From the NCBI RefSeq assembly GCF_025949665.1, contig NZ_JAPDFT010000001.1, positions 2,976,001 through 3,040,000 on the forward strand: DNA of 64,000 nucleotides. Direction: 5' to 3'. The position numbers were made by a program, and so were the translations under genes. Position 1 is the stretch's first letter. Every line of letters begins with the position of its first letter. The stretch comes from Chryseobacterium viscerum (lineage in GTDB: Bacteria; Bacteroidota; Bacteroidia; Flavobacteriales; Weeksellaceae). This document shows, one piece after another, positions 36,394 through 45,734 of the stretch. The notes below the pieces were generated by a model, which was not told the origin of the DNA, did no database searches, and saw only the letters and a list, made by a program, of their open reading frames with translations.

Positions 36394-39300
36394 ATGCGTA
36401 TGAGAAAAAAAACTTTCTTATCAATCTGGACTGTATTATGCTCAGCAGCATCCGTTTATGCCTCTCCACGAGGTGACACGGATTGGCATTTTCGTAATGC
36501 CCTCATTATTTTGGGAAGCAACATTCCTGTGACGACCTACAGTTTTGATCTGGATCCTTTAATTGTAATTTCACAAAACGCGAATGAAAAAGGAGCAGTT
36601 GTTATTAGCGGCCAGCTCCACAAACCTGTTACCACCAGCGACATTCTGATTTCCGTCAAATATCAGAATGCTCAGGGAGAATGGATCAGTGTGTGGTGTA
36701 AGACATTGTATGCGAGCAACCAGTATGATGAAAATCTTAATGCAACATTTGAATTGCCTGCTTCTGTAAACAGTACATACAATTTAAAAGTTGAGCTAGG
36801 CTCAGACACAAACAACTTTTCAGACATCACATGGAATAAAGCTGTGAGCCATTACAAATTCGGAGACTATACTGCGGCAGCTTGTGAGCTGGATGAAAAT
36901 GAATACACAATCCTTTTCACCCCCAAAAAAAGCGGAACAGTATTGTTTAATCCTAACGGAACTGTTTCCGGTGTAAAAGACAGGGTAAAATCACAGCATC
37001 TGACAAAGAAACTGGATAATATTGTTCTATCAATCAATGCGAACGGTACGTTAGATAACACTAATGCCAATGCACCAGTCATCAACATTGAAAATCCTGA
37101 TAATCTCGGTACGATTGCCAGCTCACAGAAATATATCTACCAGGGCAGTGATACAAGCCCTTTTGAGTTTTCTTATCATGATCCTGTTTATGTATTTGCC
37201 GGTAAGTTTTCAAGTTCGGGTTTCTTTATTAACTTCAGTAACTGGTTTTTACCTCCTGAGGAGGGTGGAGAGCCCTGGGGCAGAGGATATTTGGATTTCA
37301 CAAACCCTAATGCTTTAGTTAACAGGTATTACAACCTTTACAATTACATCAACGAGAAACTGACCGACATTATTTCGGATCAAGAGCCTGTAGTTATTGT
37401 TGTAAGCAAAATAACAGGTTTCAGGGTATACAAATCTACCGGACAGTATATCACGGTCAATGCATTAAGCAATTATAATACAGTGAATGATTTCGGCTAC
37501 CCTCCTTTATATGACAAACAGAGAGGACCCGGATCTGAAAATTTCTTTCTGAGCAATACTCCTCAAGCTTCTTTATATGGTATTGGAGCCATCAGAAACA
37601 GAAAAGTACGTGCTGACTGGAACGGACCAATGAGACCACTTCCGGAAGTAGAAGCCGAAATCAAAAAATTCATAAAATACGTAGGTATTTTTGGAAATTC
37701 AACAGCATATGATTCAGCAGATTGCTCAAATAACTGTTTTGTAATCAACGCCGGAGCACAGCCTGACAATACAGTAGCAGACTGGACCAAAGCCCCCAAC
37801 AGTTATATTTTTACAGGTAAAGATCAGGATGGCAATAATGTAGACGGATTATACATTCCTGTAAAAAAAGCCTATGAAATGTGGCGAAACGGAAATTATA
37901 TGAAAGGTATCGACGTACCTTCCGGAACAGTAACAGCTGATGTTTTATGGGAGGATAATATGGGACTGATAAAATCTAAAGAAAATTATACTTTGGATAT
38001 TATAGACTCAGGTGAAAATGCAAAAATAAAGGTACCTGTCAATAAAGTAAAAAAAGGAAATGCATTGGTTGCTTTTAAGGTAAATGGTGAAGTTTTCTGG
38101 TCATGGCACGTTTGGGTAACAGATGACCCAACAAATGGATCTACCTATAAAAGTTATGATGATGTAAAAAGACAATTAAGCGACGGAACTGTGGAAACTA
38201 TCCCTAATTCCGAATGGGGATGGATGGACAGGAACCTTGGTGCAATCGGAAATTCTTTAACCGGAGCTGGATGGAACAGAAGCGGCGGATTGTTATATCA
38301 GTGGGGAAGAAAAGATCCTTTTCCATCGTTAACAAATAATGATGCCAGTTTCTATCAAATAACCGGCAGCTTAGGAAAAATTGTATATGACGATGCAATA
38401 TCAAGATTAAGATTTACTAACAGTCCTTTTAATGATTATAAGAATTTTAATGAATTAATAAAGTTTGTCAATAAATCAACAGCCAACATAACAGATAATA
38501 TCAGAGTTTCAGTAAAAAATCCTCTGAGTCTGATCTATGTCAATGACAATGGCACCAATACTTCTCCCCTTTCTACATATGGCACTATTAATACGGTTCC
38601 TTATTATTACAACTGGTTTGGGCAGGTGCCGGGGTTACAGACTGATGAACTAAGCAAAGTGAACTTATGGTCTGATAATTCACAGGGAATACAAGCAGTA
38701 GATTATACAGTTTCACAACCTTACAGAAATAAATCTTCTTTCGATCCTTGTCCTAACGGCTGGAGATTACCTTCAGTGCTGGTTGCATCATCAACAAAAA
38801 ATGTAAGAATGGATTTTACACCTTTCGGGCCTAAAGTAAACAGCCCGCTTTCAGCTTTAAATCTCGGCAGATCAAATATTTTCCCGGGGTTATCTAATCT
38901 GAAAACATATCTTGCCGGTATAAAAATATATCCTCAATATGGTTTTGATATGACGAATGTAGGAGGTAACAATATCGGGATATTTCCAGGAACCGGCTGG
39001 ATAGGCAGAGGAATAAGCGGAGATACCAGATATCATACTAAGGCATCATTCACAGATCAGCTTGAAACCTATTTGTGGACTTCAACAATGACTACAGTTT
39101 CTGGTTATTCCTCAGTAGCCAGTGCATTAAGGTTAATTCCATCTTCAGACCAGATAGTGAATGGCTTCAGACCGGATGAAACCAATTACCCGGATGTTTA
39201 TGGTGTCTACAGCTACAAGCCATCTGATGATTATCCAACTAATAATGCACATGCATGCCGATGCATTAAAGATCCGCTATTTGTAAAAAATAACTACGAC

Positions 39301-41100
39301 TTCAAAACCACTTTCTTCAGTGAATCTGAAACATACAAAGCCGGACTAGATAATCCTAATAGTTATATGATTACAAAATCTACAGCAGATCAGATAATTT
39401 CAATTCCGGTGAGTAAAGCTTTTTCTGTACAAAGTAATTATTTAGGCAATACTCAGATTCTGGATACTACAAGTTTTAATGATTTAAAAGCGAATATACT
39501 TTGGACTGATAATCCTGCAATGGTAACACAATTGACCTTGGATAATCCATCTTCCAAAGATGGCAATATCAATGTGAAAGTAAACGCCAATCAGTCTGGA
39601 AATGCAGTAGTTACTCTACATAATGGTTCAATAAATAATCCTGTTTACTGGAGTTGGCACATTTGGGTAACCAATACCTCTGTAAATTCTTTTACTCATG
39701 TAAATGATACTCCAATCGCAACGGATAATTATATGAACTATACTCAGAAAGGAATGATCATGAAAACAACCATCATGGACAGGAATTTAGGAGCTGTTGA
39801 TATCATGCCGAGCCCTTATAATCCGGGCGCAGCAAATGATGTTAATCAACTTAATCGTTCGCAAGGATTACACTATCAATGGGGTAGAAAAGATCCTCTG
39901 CCAATATTTAATAATATAAACGGGACTAAATATAATATATCACTGGGTACTACCAATAATGGCGTTGTAACCTATTCAAATTTTACCGAGGCGAGCTATA
40001 ATTCAAGTAATATAGTAAATTATGACACTTATAAAAGCAGCATTAACACCAATGATAAAATAGATGTAAGAATAGAAAAAATTCTGGGATATTCTACAGC
40101 AAACCCTTTAAAGCTTATGGTACCAACAATTAAGCATCCATCGCGTGGAGCTAATTATGCTAACTATAATCTTGCTTCAGATTGGTTGTTTGATACTAAT
40201 TATCATGGATTATATGCTGAACGATGGGGATTAGGTGATAAAAAATCTGTTTTTGATCCTTGCCCGAATGGATGGAGAATACCGGAGACTGGTACAGGCC
40301 CTATTTATAAACATCCGATTAGTGGTTCTTCTACCATAAAAACCTCCCCCTGGAGTTTTAAAGAAAATTTTGAAACGCCAGCGTATAAAGATACGAACGG
40401 TGTAATAAAATCCGGCCAGATTGTAGGGAATTCAGAGGCTGGTTATTATGGGGCAACTATTTATAGTAATCTCGCCAGTCCTTATGGTAAAACGGTAGGA
40501 TTTGTATTTAATAACAGTCTGTATAATCTGGGAAATTATCCGAAAAGTCTTACAAAAGGAGGCAGAAGTGTAATGTATCCTGATGCAGCCATTACATTCC
40601 CTTATTCTGGTATTGGTACTTTATCAGGAGGAATCTGGTATGCTAATTTAAATGGAGAATTAACAGGCAGAGCTACTTATATGTCTTTTGATAATTTCTC
40701 CAGAATCATGGTAAAAAATGCTGATATTGATCCTTTTGCAGCAATGAGCTGCAGATGTGTGAAACAGGAAGATGATGATACTCCAAGAGGACCGCTGCCA
40801 GGTATTCCTGTAACACCAAACACAGGTCTTCAGGCCAGAACGGCTTTCAGTAAAGCGGTTATCGAGGAAAAAGTAAAAGATGATAAGCTTGTTTTATATC
40901 CTAATCCTGTAAAAGATATCCTGTACATTGAAGCAAAAGACAATAAGGATTATTATTATCAGATTTATAATATGTCCGGACAGCTGATGAAAGAAGGTAA
41001 ATTTATCAATAAACAAACAGATATTACTTCATTATTAACCGGAGCTTATCTGGTGAGAATTAACAATTCTGAAACTATTGTAAAAATTATTAAAAAGTAA
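36394..41100 (+). CDS. large type IX-secreted protein with two FISUMP-type domains
   Basis: A 1568-residue exported protein. Signal peptide about 1-24 (VYAS). A long N-terminal region (about 25-490) has no domain I recognise. It then carries two parallel modules, each with an Ig-like strand region and a FISUMP (major paralogous) domain. Module 1 has MDRNLGAIG near 609, LYQWGRKDPF near 632, FDPCPNGWRLP near 783 and CRCIKD near 955. Module 2 has MDRNLGAVD near 1127, YQWGRKDPL near 1160, FDPCPNGWRIP near 1287 and CRCVKQ near 1452. The last about 70 residues (KLVLYPNPVKDILYI to VKIIKK) are a type A T9SS sorting tail. The function is probably surface adhesion or binding; no enzyme motif is seen. 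Confidence 0.93.
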   Translation: MRMRKKTFLSIWTVLCSAASVYASPRGDTDWHFRNALIILGSNIPVTTYSFDLDPLIVISQNANEKGAVVISGQLHKPVTTSDILISVKYQNAQGEWISVWCKTLYASNQYDENLNATFELPASVNSTYNLKVELGSDTNNFSDITWNKAVSHYKFGDYTAAACELDENEYTILFTPKKSGTVLFNPNGTVSGVKDRVKSQHLTKKLDNIVLSINANGTLDNTNANAPVINIENPDNLGTIASSQKYIYQGSDTSPFEFSYHDPVYVFAGKFSSSGFFINFSNWFLPPEEGGEPWGRGYLDFTNPNALVNRYYNLYNYINEKLTDIISDQEPVVIVVSKITGFRVYKSTGQYITVNALSNYNTVNDFGYPPLYDKQRGPGSENFFLSNTPQASLYGIGAIRNRKVRADWNGPMRPLPEVEAEIKKFIKYVGIFGNSTAYDSADCSNNCFVINAGAQPDNTVADWTKAPNSYIFTGKDQDGNNVDGLYIPVKKAYEMWRNGNYMKGIDVPSGTVTADVLWEDNMGLIKSKENYTLDIIDSGENAKIKVPVNKVKKGNALVAFKVNGEVFWSWHVWVTDDPTNGSTYKSYDDVKRQLSDGTVETIPNSEWGWMDRNLGAIGNSLTGAGWNRSGGLLYQWGRKDPFPSLTNNDASFYQITGSLGKIVYDDAISRLRFTNSPFNDYKNFNELIKFVNKSTANITDNIRVSVKNPLSLIYVNDNGTNTSPLSTYGTINTVPYYYNWFGQVPGLQTDELSKVNLWSDNSQGIQAVDYTVSQPYRNKSSFDPCPNGWRLPSVLVASSTKNVRMDFTPFGPKVNSPLSALNLGRSNIFPGLSNLKTYLAGIKIYPQYGFDMTNVGGNNIGIFPGTGWIGRGISGDTRYHTKASFTDQLETYLWTSTMTTVSGYSSVASALRLIPSSDQIVNGFRPDETNYPDVYGVYSYKPSDDYPTNNAHACRCIKDPLFVKNNYDFKTTFFSESETYKAGLDNPNSYMITKSTADQIISIPVSKAFSVQSNYLGNTQILDTTSFNDLKANILWTDNPAMVTQLTLDNPSSKDGNINVKVNANQSGNAVVTLHNGSINNPVYWSWHIWVTNTSVNSFTHVNDTPIATDNYMNYTQKGMIMKTTIMDRNLGAVDIMPSPYNPGAANDVNQLNRSQGLHYQWGRKDPLPIFNNINGTKYNISLGTTNNGVVTYSNFTEASYNSSNIVNYDTYKSSINTNDKIDVRIEKILGYSTANPLKLMVPTIKHPSRGANYANYNLASDWLFDTNYHGLYAERWGLGDKKSVFDPCPNGWRIPETGTGPIYKHPISGSSTIKTSPWSFKENFETPAYKDTNGVIKSGQIVGNSEAGYYGATIYSNLASPYGKTVGFVFNNSLYNLGNYPKSLTKGGRSVMYPDAAITFPYSGIGTLSGGIWYANLNGELTGRATYMSFDNFSRIMVKNADIDPFAAMSCRCVKQEDDDTPRGPLPGIPVTPNTGLQARTAFSKAVIEEKVKDDKLVLYPNPVKDILYIEAKDNKDYYYQIYNMSGQLMKEGKFINKQTDITSLLTGAYLVRINNSETIVKIIKK

Positions 41101-41127
41101 ATTATAACACATTACTTTAAAGCAATG

Positions 41128-41156
41128 ATGGCTGGAAGAAATTCCGGCCATTTTTA
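41128..41156 (+). terminator. rho-independent terminator
   Basis: ATGGCTGGAA and TTCCGGCCAT pair around GAAA (one wobble), followed by TTTTTA, after the FISUMP protein gene. Confidence 0.85.
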
Positions 41157-41226
41157 TTTATGTTTAGATATGTAGAAAAGTTCTTTCCTTTTTGATGATC
41201 CTAACTTTTATCAAAAGGAATAAATA

Positions 41227-41256
41227 AAAAAGTCTTCTATTTCTAGAAGACTTTTT
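41227..41256 (-). terminator. terminator of the single tRNA-Asp gene
   Basis: AAGTCTTCT and AGAAGACTT form a stem directly at the 3' end of the tRNA, with a T-run on the minus strand. Confidence 0.85.
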
Positions 41257-41257
41257 G

Positions 41258-41331
41258 CGATCCGGACGGGACTCGAACCCGCGACCTCCGCCGTGACAGG
41301 GCGGCATTCTAACCAGCTGAACTACCGGATC
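41258..41331 (-). tRNA. tRNA-Asp (GTC), single copy on the left of the capsule locus
   Basis: The minus strand folds as a cloverleaf: acceptor GATCCGG/CCGGATC with discriminator G, anticodon loop CTGTCAC reading GTC, and a T loop GGTTCGAGTCC. No CCA is encoded. It is identical in sequence to the four copies at 58362-58756 and in the same orientation, about 17 kb away. Confidence 0.95.
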
Positions 41332-41373
41332 AATTTTTTTTAAAAGTAAATTGACAAAACTTCTGCAATCCGG
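41332..41373 (-). other. array spacer and 3' acceptor fragment of a second tRNA-Asp
   Basis: The 5' flank of the tRNA at 41258 matches the spacers of the tandem array (AATTTTTTTTAAAAG, AAATTGACAAAACTTCTGC). It ends with ATCCGG (41368-41373), the 3' acceptor strand of a further tRNA copy, after which the similarity stops. Confidence 0.7.
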
Positions 41374-41708
41374 AAGTATTTCTAATTTTAAGAAAAGTCC
41401 TATCCATCTGCTTTAAGCTGCTCTCTTATTTACTAAGTCACTTTCGTAAACAATCTAAGAGCGTTTGTTTTTAACTGGTGCAAATATATAGCTTTTTTTA
41501 GTTTTTCCAAAGAAACCTATTCCTTTTCTTTTAAAGCTATTGGTAAAATACACATTTTCAAATATAAAAATTTCAGATACAACTGCTGTAAATACTTTTT
41601 TAACAGGTTGTGCTGAGAACATTTAAGAAAGTAGACTATAAAAACACACACAAAATCAACATTCTTATTATTTTAAAATACTCTAAAGCACACGCACTTT
41701 ATTAAATC
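41374..41708. other. non-coding stretch between the tRNA fragment and the last capsule gene
   Basis: No open reading frame with coding look. It contains the minus-strand promoter for the tRNA-Asp gene and AT-rich DNA. This is the left junction of the capsule locus. Confidence 0.55.
41481..41510 (-). promoter_or_regulatory. promoter reading toward the single tRNA-Asp
   Basis: Minus-strand TTG (41508-41510), a 19 bp spacer and TATATTTG (41481-41488). The same spacing is seen upstream of the four-copy array. The gap to the tRNA is about 150 bp and includes the tRNA fragment. Confidence 0.65.
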
Positions 41709-42884
41709 TTAAGCACGGAATTCTCTTTCTTTAATCAGTTTTTTATACTCGCTTAATATGGCATTCCAGATTACAGACTGCTCGAATCTATCTTCAATCA
41801 TAGGTCGTGCATTCGTTTTTAATGCCTTGTAATACTCTTTGTCCGAGATCATTTTCTCCATTTCTACCCTAAGGCTCTCACTGTCTTTTACAGGAACAAT
41901 TACTCCATTCTGATTTTCTACAATGATTTCGTTACATCCATTGATATCAGAAACTATACTTGGCAATTCCATTGCTCCGGCCTGCATCACCACATTCGGG
42001 AAGCCTTCACGATAACTAGGGAAAACCAGTGCATCGGAAATCGCAAAATAAGGACGAACATCCTTCTGAAAACCTACAGAGATGATATCCGGATTGTTTT
42101 CAATTTCATTTAAAGTATCCGGATTTAAAGGATCCAGCTCTTGTTCCAGGGTACCAACCAACAATAATTTTGAACGCTGCTGATTTTCTTGTTTATTGAA
42201 AGCAGAAAACGCTTTTATCAGTTCATTAATTCCTTTGTCTCCCACCAAACGTCCTACAAAAACAAAAACGAAATCTGTGTCTTCTATTTTTAATTCTTTT
42301 TTTAGAAGTGTTTTTTTATCTTCTGAAACTTGTTCGGGTGAAAAGAATGAGGTATCAATTCCGTTTGATGAGCCATTTCCGATTACCTTAAGCTTGTATT
42401 TGTCTGCATATTTGTGCTTGATGATATAATCAGACAGCCCTTTTGAATTCGGATATACCTGGGTTGCAGAAGCATAGGTTAATTTTTCAACAAGATCTAA
42501 AACCTGACGTTTCATACCCGTTACCTCCATCAATGGTAGCCCTGCCACAGTATGCAGCCTGTGAGGAACCCCAGCCATTCTTGCTGCCAGCATCCCTACA
42601 ATACCTGCTTTAGGAGTGTGGGTATGAACAATTTGCGGTTTCTCTTTTCTTAAAAATCGGTAAGTACTCCACAAAGATTTGATATCCTTAATGGGAGTAA
42701 TCTTACGAGACATATCAATCGCTATTACATCTATTTCTTCATCTTTTTTCACTTCATCCAACTCCTTCCCTGGTGATGAAACGCCTATTACATCAAAATG
42801 TTCTGACATAAACCGATGCTGCCCTTTCAATAAAATCTTCAAAGAAAGCGGCACTGTTGTAATTCGTACTAATTTAGTTTTCAA
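41709..42884 (-). CDS. family 4 glycosyltransferase
   Basis: A 391-residue GT-B enzyme, cytoplasmic. Acceptor-side IVHTHTPKAGIVGMLAARMAGV and donor-side VFVGRLVGDKGINEL and PSYREGFPNVVMQAGAMELPS are typical of GT4 capsular transferases. The reading frame can only start at TTG 42884: the nearby ATG at 42894 is out of frame and meets a stop after six codons. Separated by 661 bp from the rest of the operon, it is the last gene on the left. The donor sugar is unknown. Confidence 0.9.
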   Translation of the reverse strand: MKTKLVRITTVPLSLKILLKGQHRFMSEHFDVIGVSSPGKELDEVKKDEEIDVIAIDMSRKITPIKDIKSLWSTYRFLRKEKPQIVHTHTPKAGIVGMLAARMAGVPHRLHTVAGLPLMEVTGMKRQVLDLVEKLTYASATQVYPNSKGLSDYIIKHKYADKYKLKVIGNGSSNGIDTSFFSPEQVSEDKKTLLKKELKIEDTDFVFVFVGRLVGDKGINELIKAFSAFNKQENQQRSKLLLVGTLEQELDPLNPDTLNEIENNPDIISVGFQKDVRPYFAISDALVFPSYREGFPNVVMQAGAMELPSIVSDINGCNEIIVENQNGVIVPVKDSESLRVEMEKMISDKEYYKALKTNARPMIEDRFEQSVIWNAILSEYKKLIKEREFRA

Positions 42885-43545
42885 CTTCTTTCATTTTTTT
42901 ATTATTATTTCTATTAATCCTAGAACTAATTAATAAATTTTTCATAAATCTTTTGTGTGTTGTTGTTTTTACTCATTTATTTACATTTCACTTATTTGTG
43001 ATTTTTTTTAAGACAATATCATTTATTATGAATCCCTGTTCATCCAAAAAATTGTTCAAACCGAACCAAGTTTTGGATTGACATTGCATCATTTCCAGGA
43101 AAATCATTAATTCTCCTGTTTGTATACGTGTTTTTTGAGATTTGATAGCTTTTTGTGGCAGAGATCAATGTGCATCATCCTCACATCTTCGCCAGCTATT
43201 TATTGGTAATTGTATACCTTGATATCATCTACATGATATAAAATTTGATTAGATGATTGATTTCATTACTATTTTAATTTACTAATCTCTTTTAAGATCA
43301 TTAAGGAATATAAATTCCGTATTTATTATACAGAATATTTCAGTGTCAAGTTTCATAAGCAATTTCATTATATTTTAATACTTCCAGGAATATTAAAAAA
43401 TTTCCATTTCAATTTTTAAGTTTTTTTTAAGCAATAGTATGATAGCAAAAATCTTTCCATTATCACTTTTTTGGGAAAAATTAATATTATTTATAAAATA
43501 AATATATTTTACACATTCCCTTTATTTTTTCCAAAGCAAAAGTAA
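42885..43545. other. 661-bp AT-rich gap inside the capsule locus
   Basis: There is no convincing gene. Short minus-strand frames near 43000-43220 (for example one reading MIFLEMMQCQSKTWFGL) hint at a decayed coding region but are interrupted. An ATATCAT/ATGATAT hairpin lies near 43230. Every other gap inside this operon is much shorter. Confidence 0.55.
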
Positions 43546-44652
43546 TTATTGATTGTATTTTATCTTTTGCTGTGAAAATTTTTGCAGATCAGTTACAATT
43601 CCTTTATTATCTTTATTATCTGATTTAAAGTCGTTTACCTTCAAATTAATATTATCCAGGGATGAGTTCTTGTATAAGAAATTAAAAGGTATTTTATTGT
43701 ATTTCAAGTCAATACCTGAAAAAACAATATTCCCCATTAATTTCTTTTTAGAGTCATTTTTCTGATTAGAATAGGAAATTCCACTTTTGGAATAAAAATC
43801 CTTATAATTTTCAATAACTACATTAACGTTGTTGGCATCACTATCCCCTCTTAATCTGGCTAAATAAAAGGCAAGTCCGCTTACCTCATTATTATAAGTT
43901 ATAATTGATTTTAATGAAATATTTACTTTTTTGTTATCCGGAGTATTAGGTTCTATATCTATACCTGTTTTAGGATTAGCTCCATTCGTATTGGAAACCA
44001 CTAAATTCTGCAGCAAAATATTGTCACCGCTTATCACAGAAATTCCATTTCTTCGGTTGTTATCAATAAGGCCTCCTATTACAGAAATATTATTGGAGAA
44101 ACCATTTCCTCCTATGTAAATACCATCTCCCCAACAGTCTTTGATGACAGGATTATAGATTTTAATATTTACAGCATCTTTAATATTTATTCCCATCCCC
44201 CATTCTCCTGTTTTTCCCATGTGAACAGATCTGTCTCCTATAAGATTAGGATTATATATACTGACATTTTTCTTTCCTGTAATATCAATCATAGCATAAC
44301 CCTGACTGCTTGATGCCTTCAATTTTAACTGAGATTTATCATCAAACAACAAAGTAGAATTATCCTTTAGCTGAAGTCCCTTATCATTAATTAAAACAGG
44401 AAAATTGGGCAGCAATACCGTTGCATTTTCATTGATTGCTTTTTGAACGTATGCTGTATAATCTTCTGATCCGTCTTTTTTGTAATTATTGGGAAGAAGT
44501 TTTACAACTTCAAAAGATTGTGCTTTTAAACTATTGAAAGACGAAGTGACTTCAGTTTTTTTAATATAAGCATCAGGAACATCTTTATAATTAAATTTCC
44601 CCTGCGCACATGATAGATTAACTATAAGTAAAAAAATTAGTAGGCTTCTCAT
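43546..44652 (-). CDS. exported right-handed beta-helix protein in the capsule operon
   Basis: A 368-residue protein with an N-terminal signal (about 1-17; the LSC at 13-15 is an imperfect lipobox). Parallel beta-helix repeats follow, seen as repeated NI/GI-rich coils: GKKNVSIYNPNLIGD, AVNIKIYNPVIKDCWGDGIYI, NNISVIGGLIDNNRRNGISV and DNILLQNLVVSNTNG. Such folds occur in polysaccharide lyases, epimerases and hydrolases. Its start overlaps the preceding GT4 stop by 4 bp, so it belongs to the operon and may trim or modify the polymer. No catalytic residues were identified. Confidence 0.87.
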   Translation of the reverse strand: MRSLLIFLLIVNLSCAQGKFNYKDVPDAYIKKTEVTSSFNSLKAQSFEVVKLLPNNYKKDGSEDYTAYVQKAINENATVLLPNFPVLINDKGLQLKDNSTLLFDDKSQLKLKASSSQGYAMIDITGKKNVSIYNPNLIGDRSVHMGKTGEWGMGINIKDAVNIKIYNPVIKDCWGDGIYIGGNGFSNNISVIGGLIDNNRRNGISVISGDNILLQNLVVSNTNGANPKTGIDIEPNTPDNKKVNISLKSIITYNNEVSGLAFYLARLRGDSDANNVNVVIENYKDFYSKSGISYSNQKNDSKKKLMGNIVFSGIDLKYNKIPFNFLYKNSSLDNINLKVNDFKSDNKDNKGIVTDLQKFSQQKIKYNQ

Positions 44653-45734
44653 AATGTATTATATATTTCACGATAATATTTGGCAATTTCTTCAATAGAG
44701 AAATTTGTTGATCTGGAAAGACATTTTTCAGCAGTTGTGTTATAAAAAGATGAATTTGAGTGTAACTTTTTAATTATATCAGCTAAATCCTTTTCTTTTC
44801 CTCTATCAAATAATATTCCATACTCTGAAACCACTTCTGAAAGCCCCGGCACATTTGAAGCAACCACAGGCTTATTACAGGCCATACCTTCTACTGCTAC
44901 GATACCAAACCCTTCATAATGTGATGATACCACTACTACATCGCTCATTTTGATGAGTTCTGCGATATTAGCCTGATTACCTAAAAAAAAGGCTCTATTC
45001 TCCAATCCATTATTTTTAACGAGCTCTTTACAGTTTTCTAATTCCGGCCCATCTCCTACGAAAATCGCTTTTACATGAGAAGGTAACAATGAAAGTGCCC
45101 TGATCAGGGTAGGCTGGTCTTTTGCAGCTCGGAAACTTGCTACCTGAATTAATAAGAAATCTTCATCAGATACATTATATGCAGCCCGGGAACTGGCGTT
45201 TGAATTATAAAATTTATTCAGATTCACTCCATTATTGATAACCTTCATTTTAGATTTAAATTCAGATCCTAAATGTTGAATAAGGTTTTTTTCTGTGGAT
45301 TCTGAAATACAGATAATAGAATTTAATCTTGAGTAAATAAATTTTTCTATTCTTTTTAAATACCATTTAGATCTCCTGTTGTTTTCGGTACTATGTTCTG
45401 TAAATACTACTTTTTGTTTTCGAGAAAAGAAAAGCTTGTACAATACTCCCCAGTATAGTGTAGGAAATAAATGCAAATGAATAATATCTGCATCTGCCAC
45501 TACTCTATTTATAAAAAAAGGTATCCGGATGTCATACAGGCTTTTTGAAGGAATTACTTCAATCTTTATTTTTCCATTACTTTCTACTTCTTTTTTTAGA
45601 GAAGTATCAATATCGTCTAATAATAGCAAATGTATTTCGTCTGAACCTTTCTCAGATAATTCTGCACAAAGGTCAACTACTAATCTTTCAGCCCCGCCAA
45701 ACCTTAAACTATTTATGATGTGATATACTTTCAT
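44649..45734 (-). CDS. family 4 glycosyltransferase
   Basis: A 361-residue GT-B enzyme. Its N-terminal fold has HIINSLRFGGAERLVVDLCAELS, and its nucleotide-sugar domain has SHYEGFGIVAVEGMACNKPVVAS with the E-x7-E pair. It overlaps the wzy-like gene by 26 bp and the beta-helix gene by 4 bp. Probably adds one residue of the repeat unit on the lipid carrier. Confidence 0.92.
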   Translation of the reverse strand: MKVYHIINSLRFGGAERLVVDLCAELSEKGSDEIHLLLLDDIDTSLKKEVESNGKIKIEVIPSKSLYDIRIPFFINRVVADADIIHLHLFPTLYWGVLYKLFFSRKQKVVFTEHSTENNRRSKWYLKRIEKFIYSRLNSIICISESTEKNLIQHLGSEFKSKMKVINNGVNLNKFYNSNASSRAAYNVSDEDFLLIQVASFRAAKDQPTLIRALSLLPSHVKAIFVGDGPELENCKELVKNNGLENRAFFLGNQANIAELIKMSDVVVVSSHYEGFGIVAVEGMACNKPVVASNVPGLSEVVSEYGILFDRGKEKDLADIIKKLHSNSSFYNTTAEKCLSRSTNFSIEEIAKYYREIYNTL

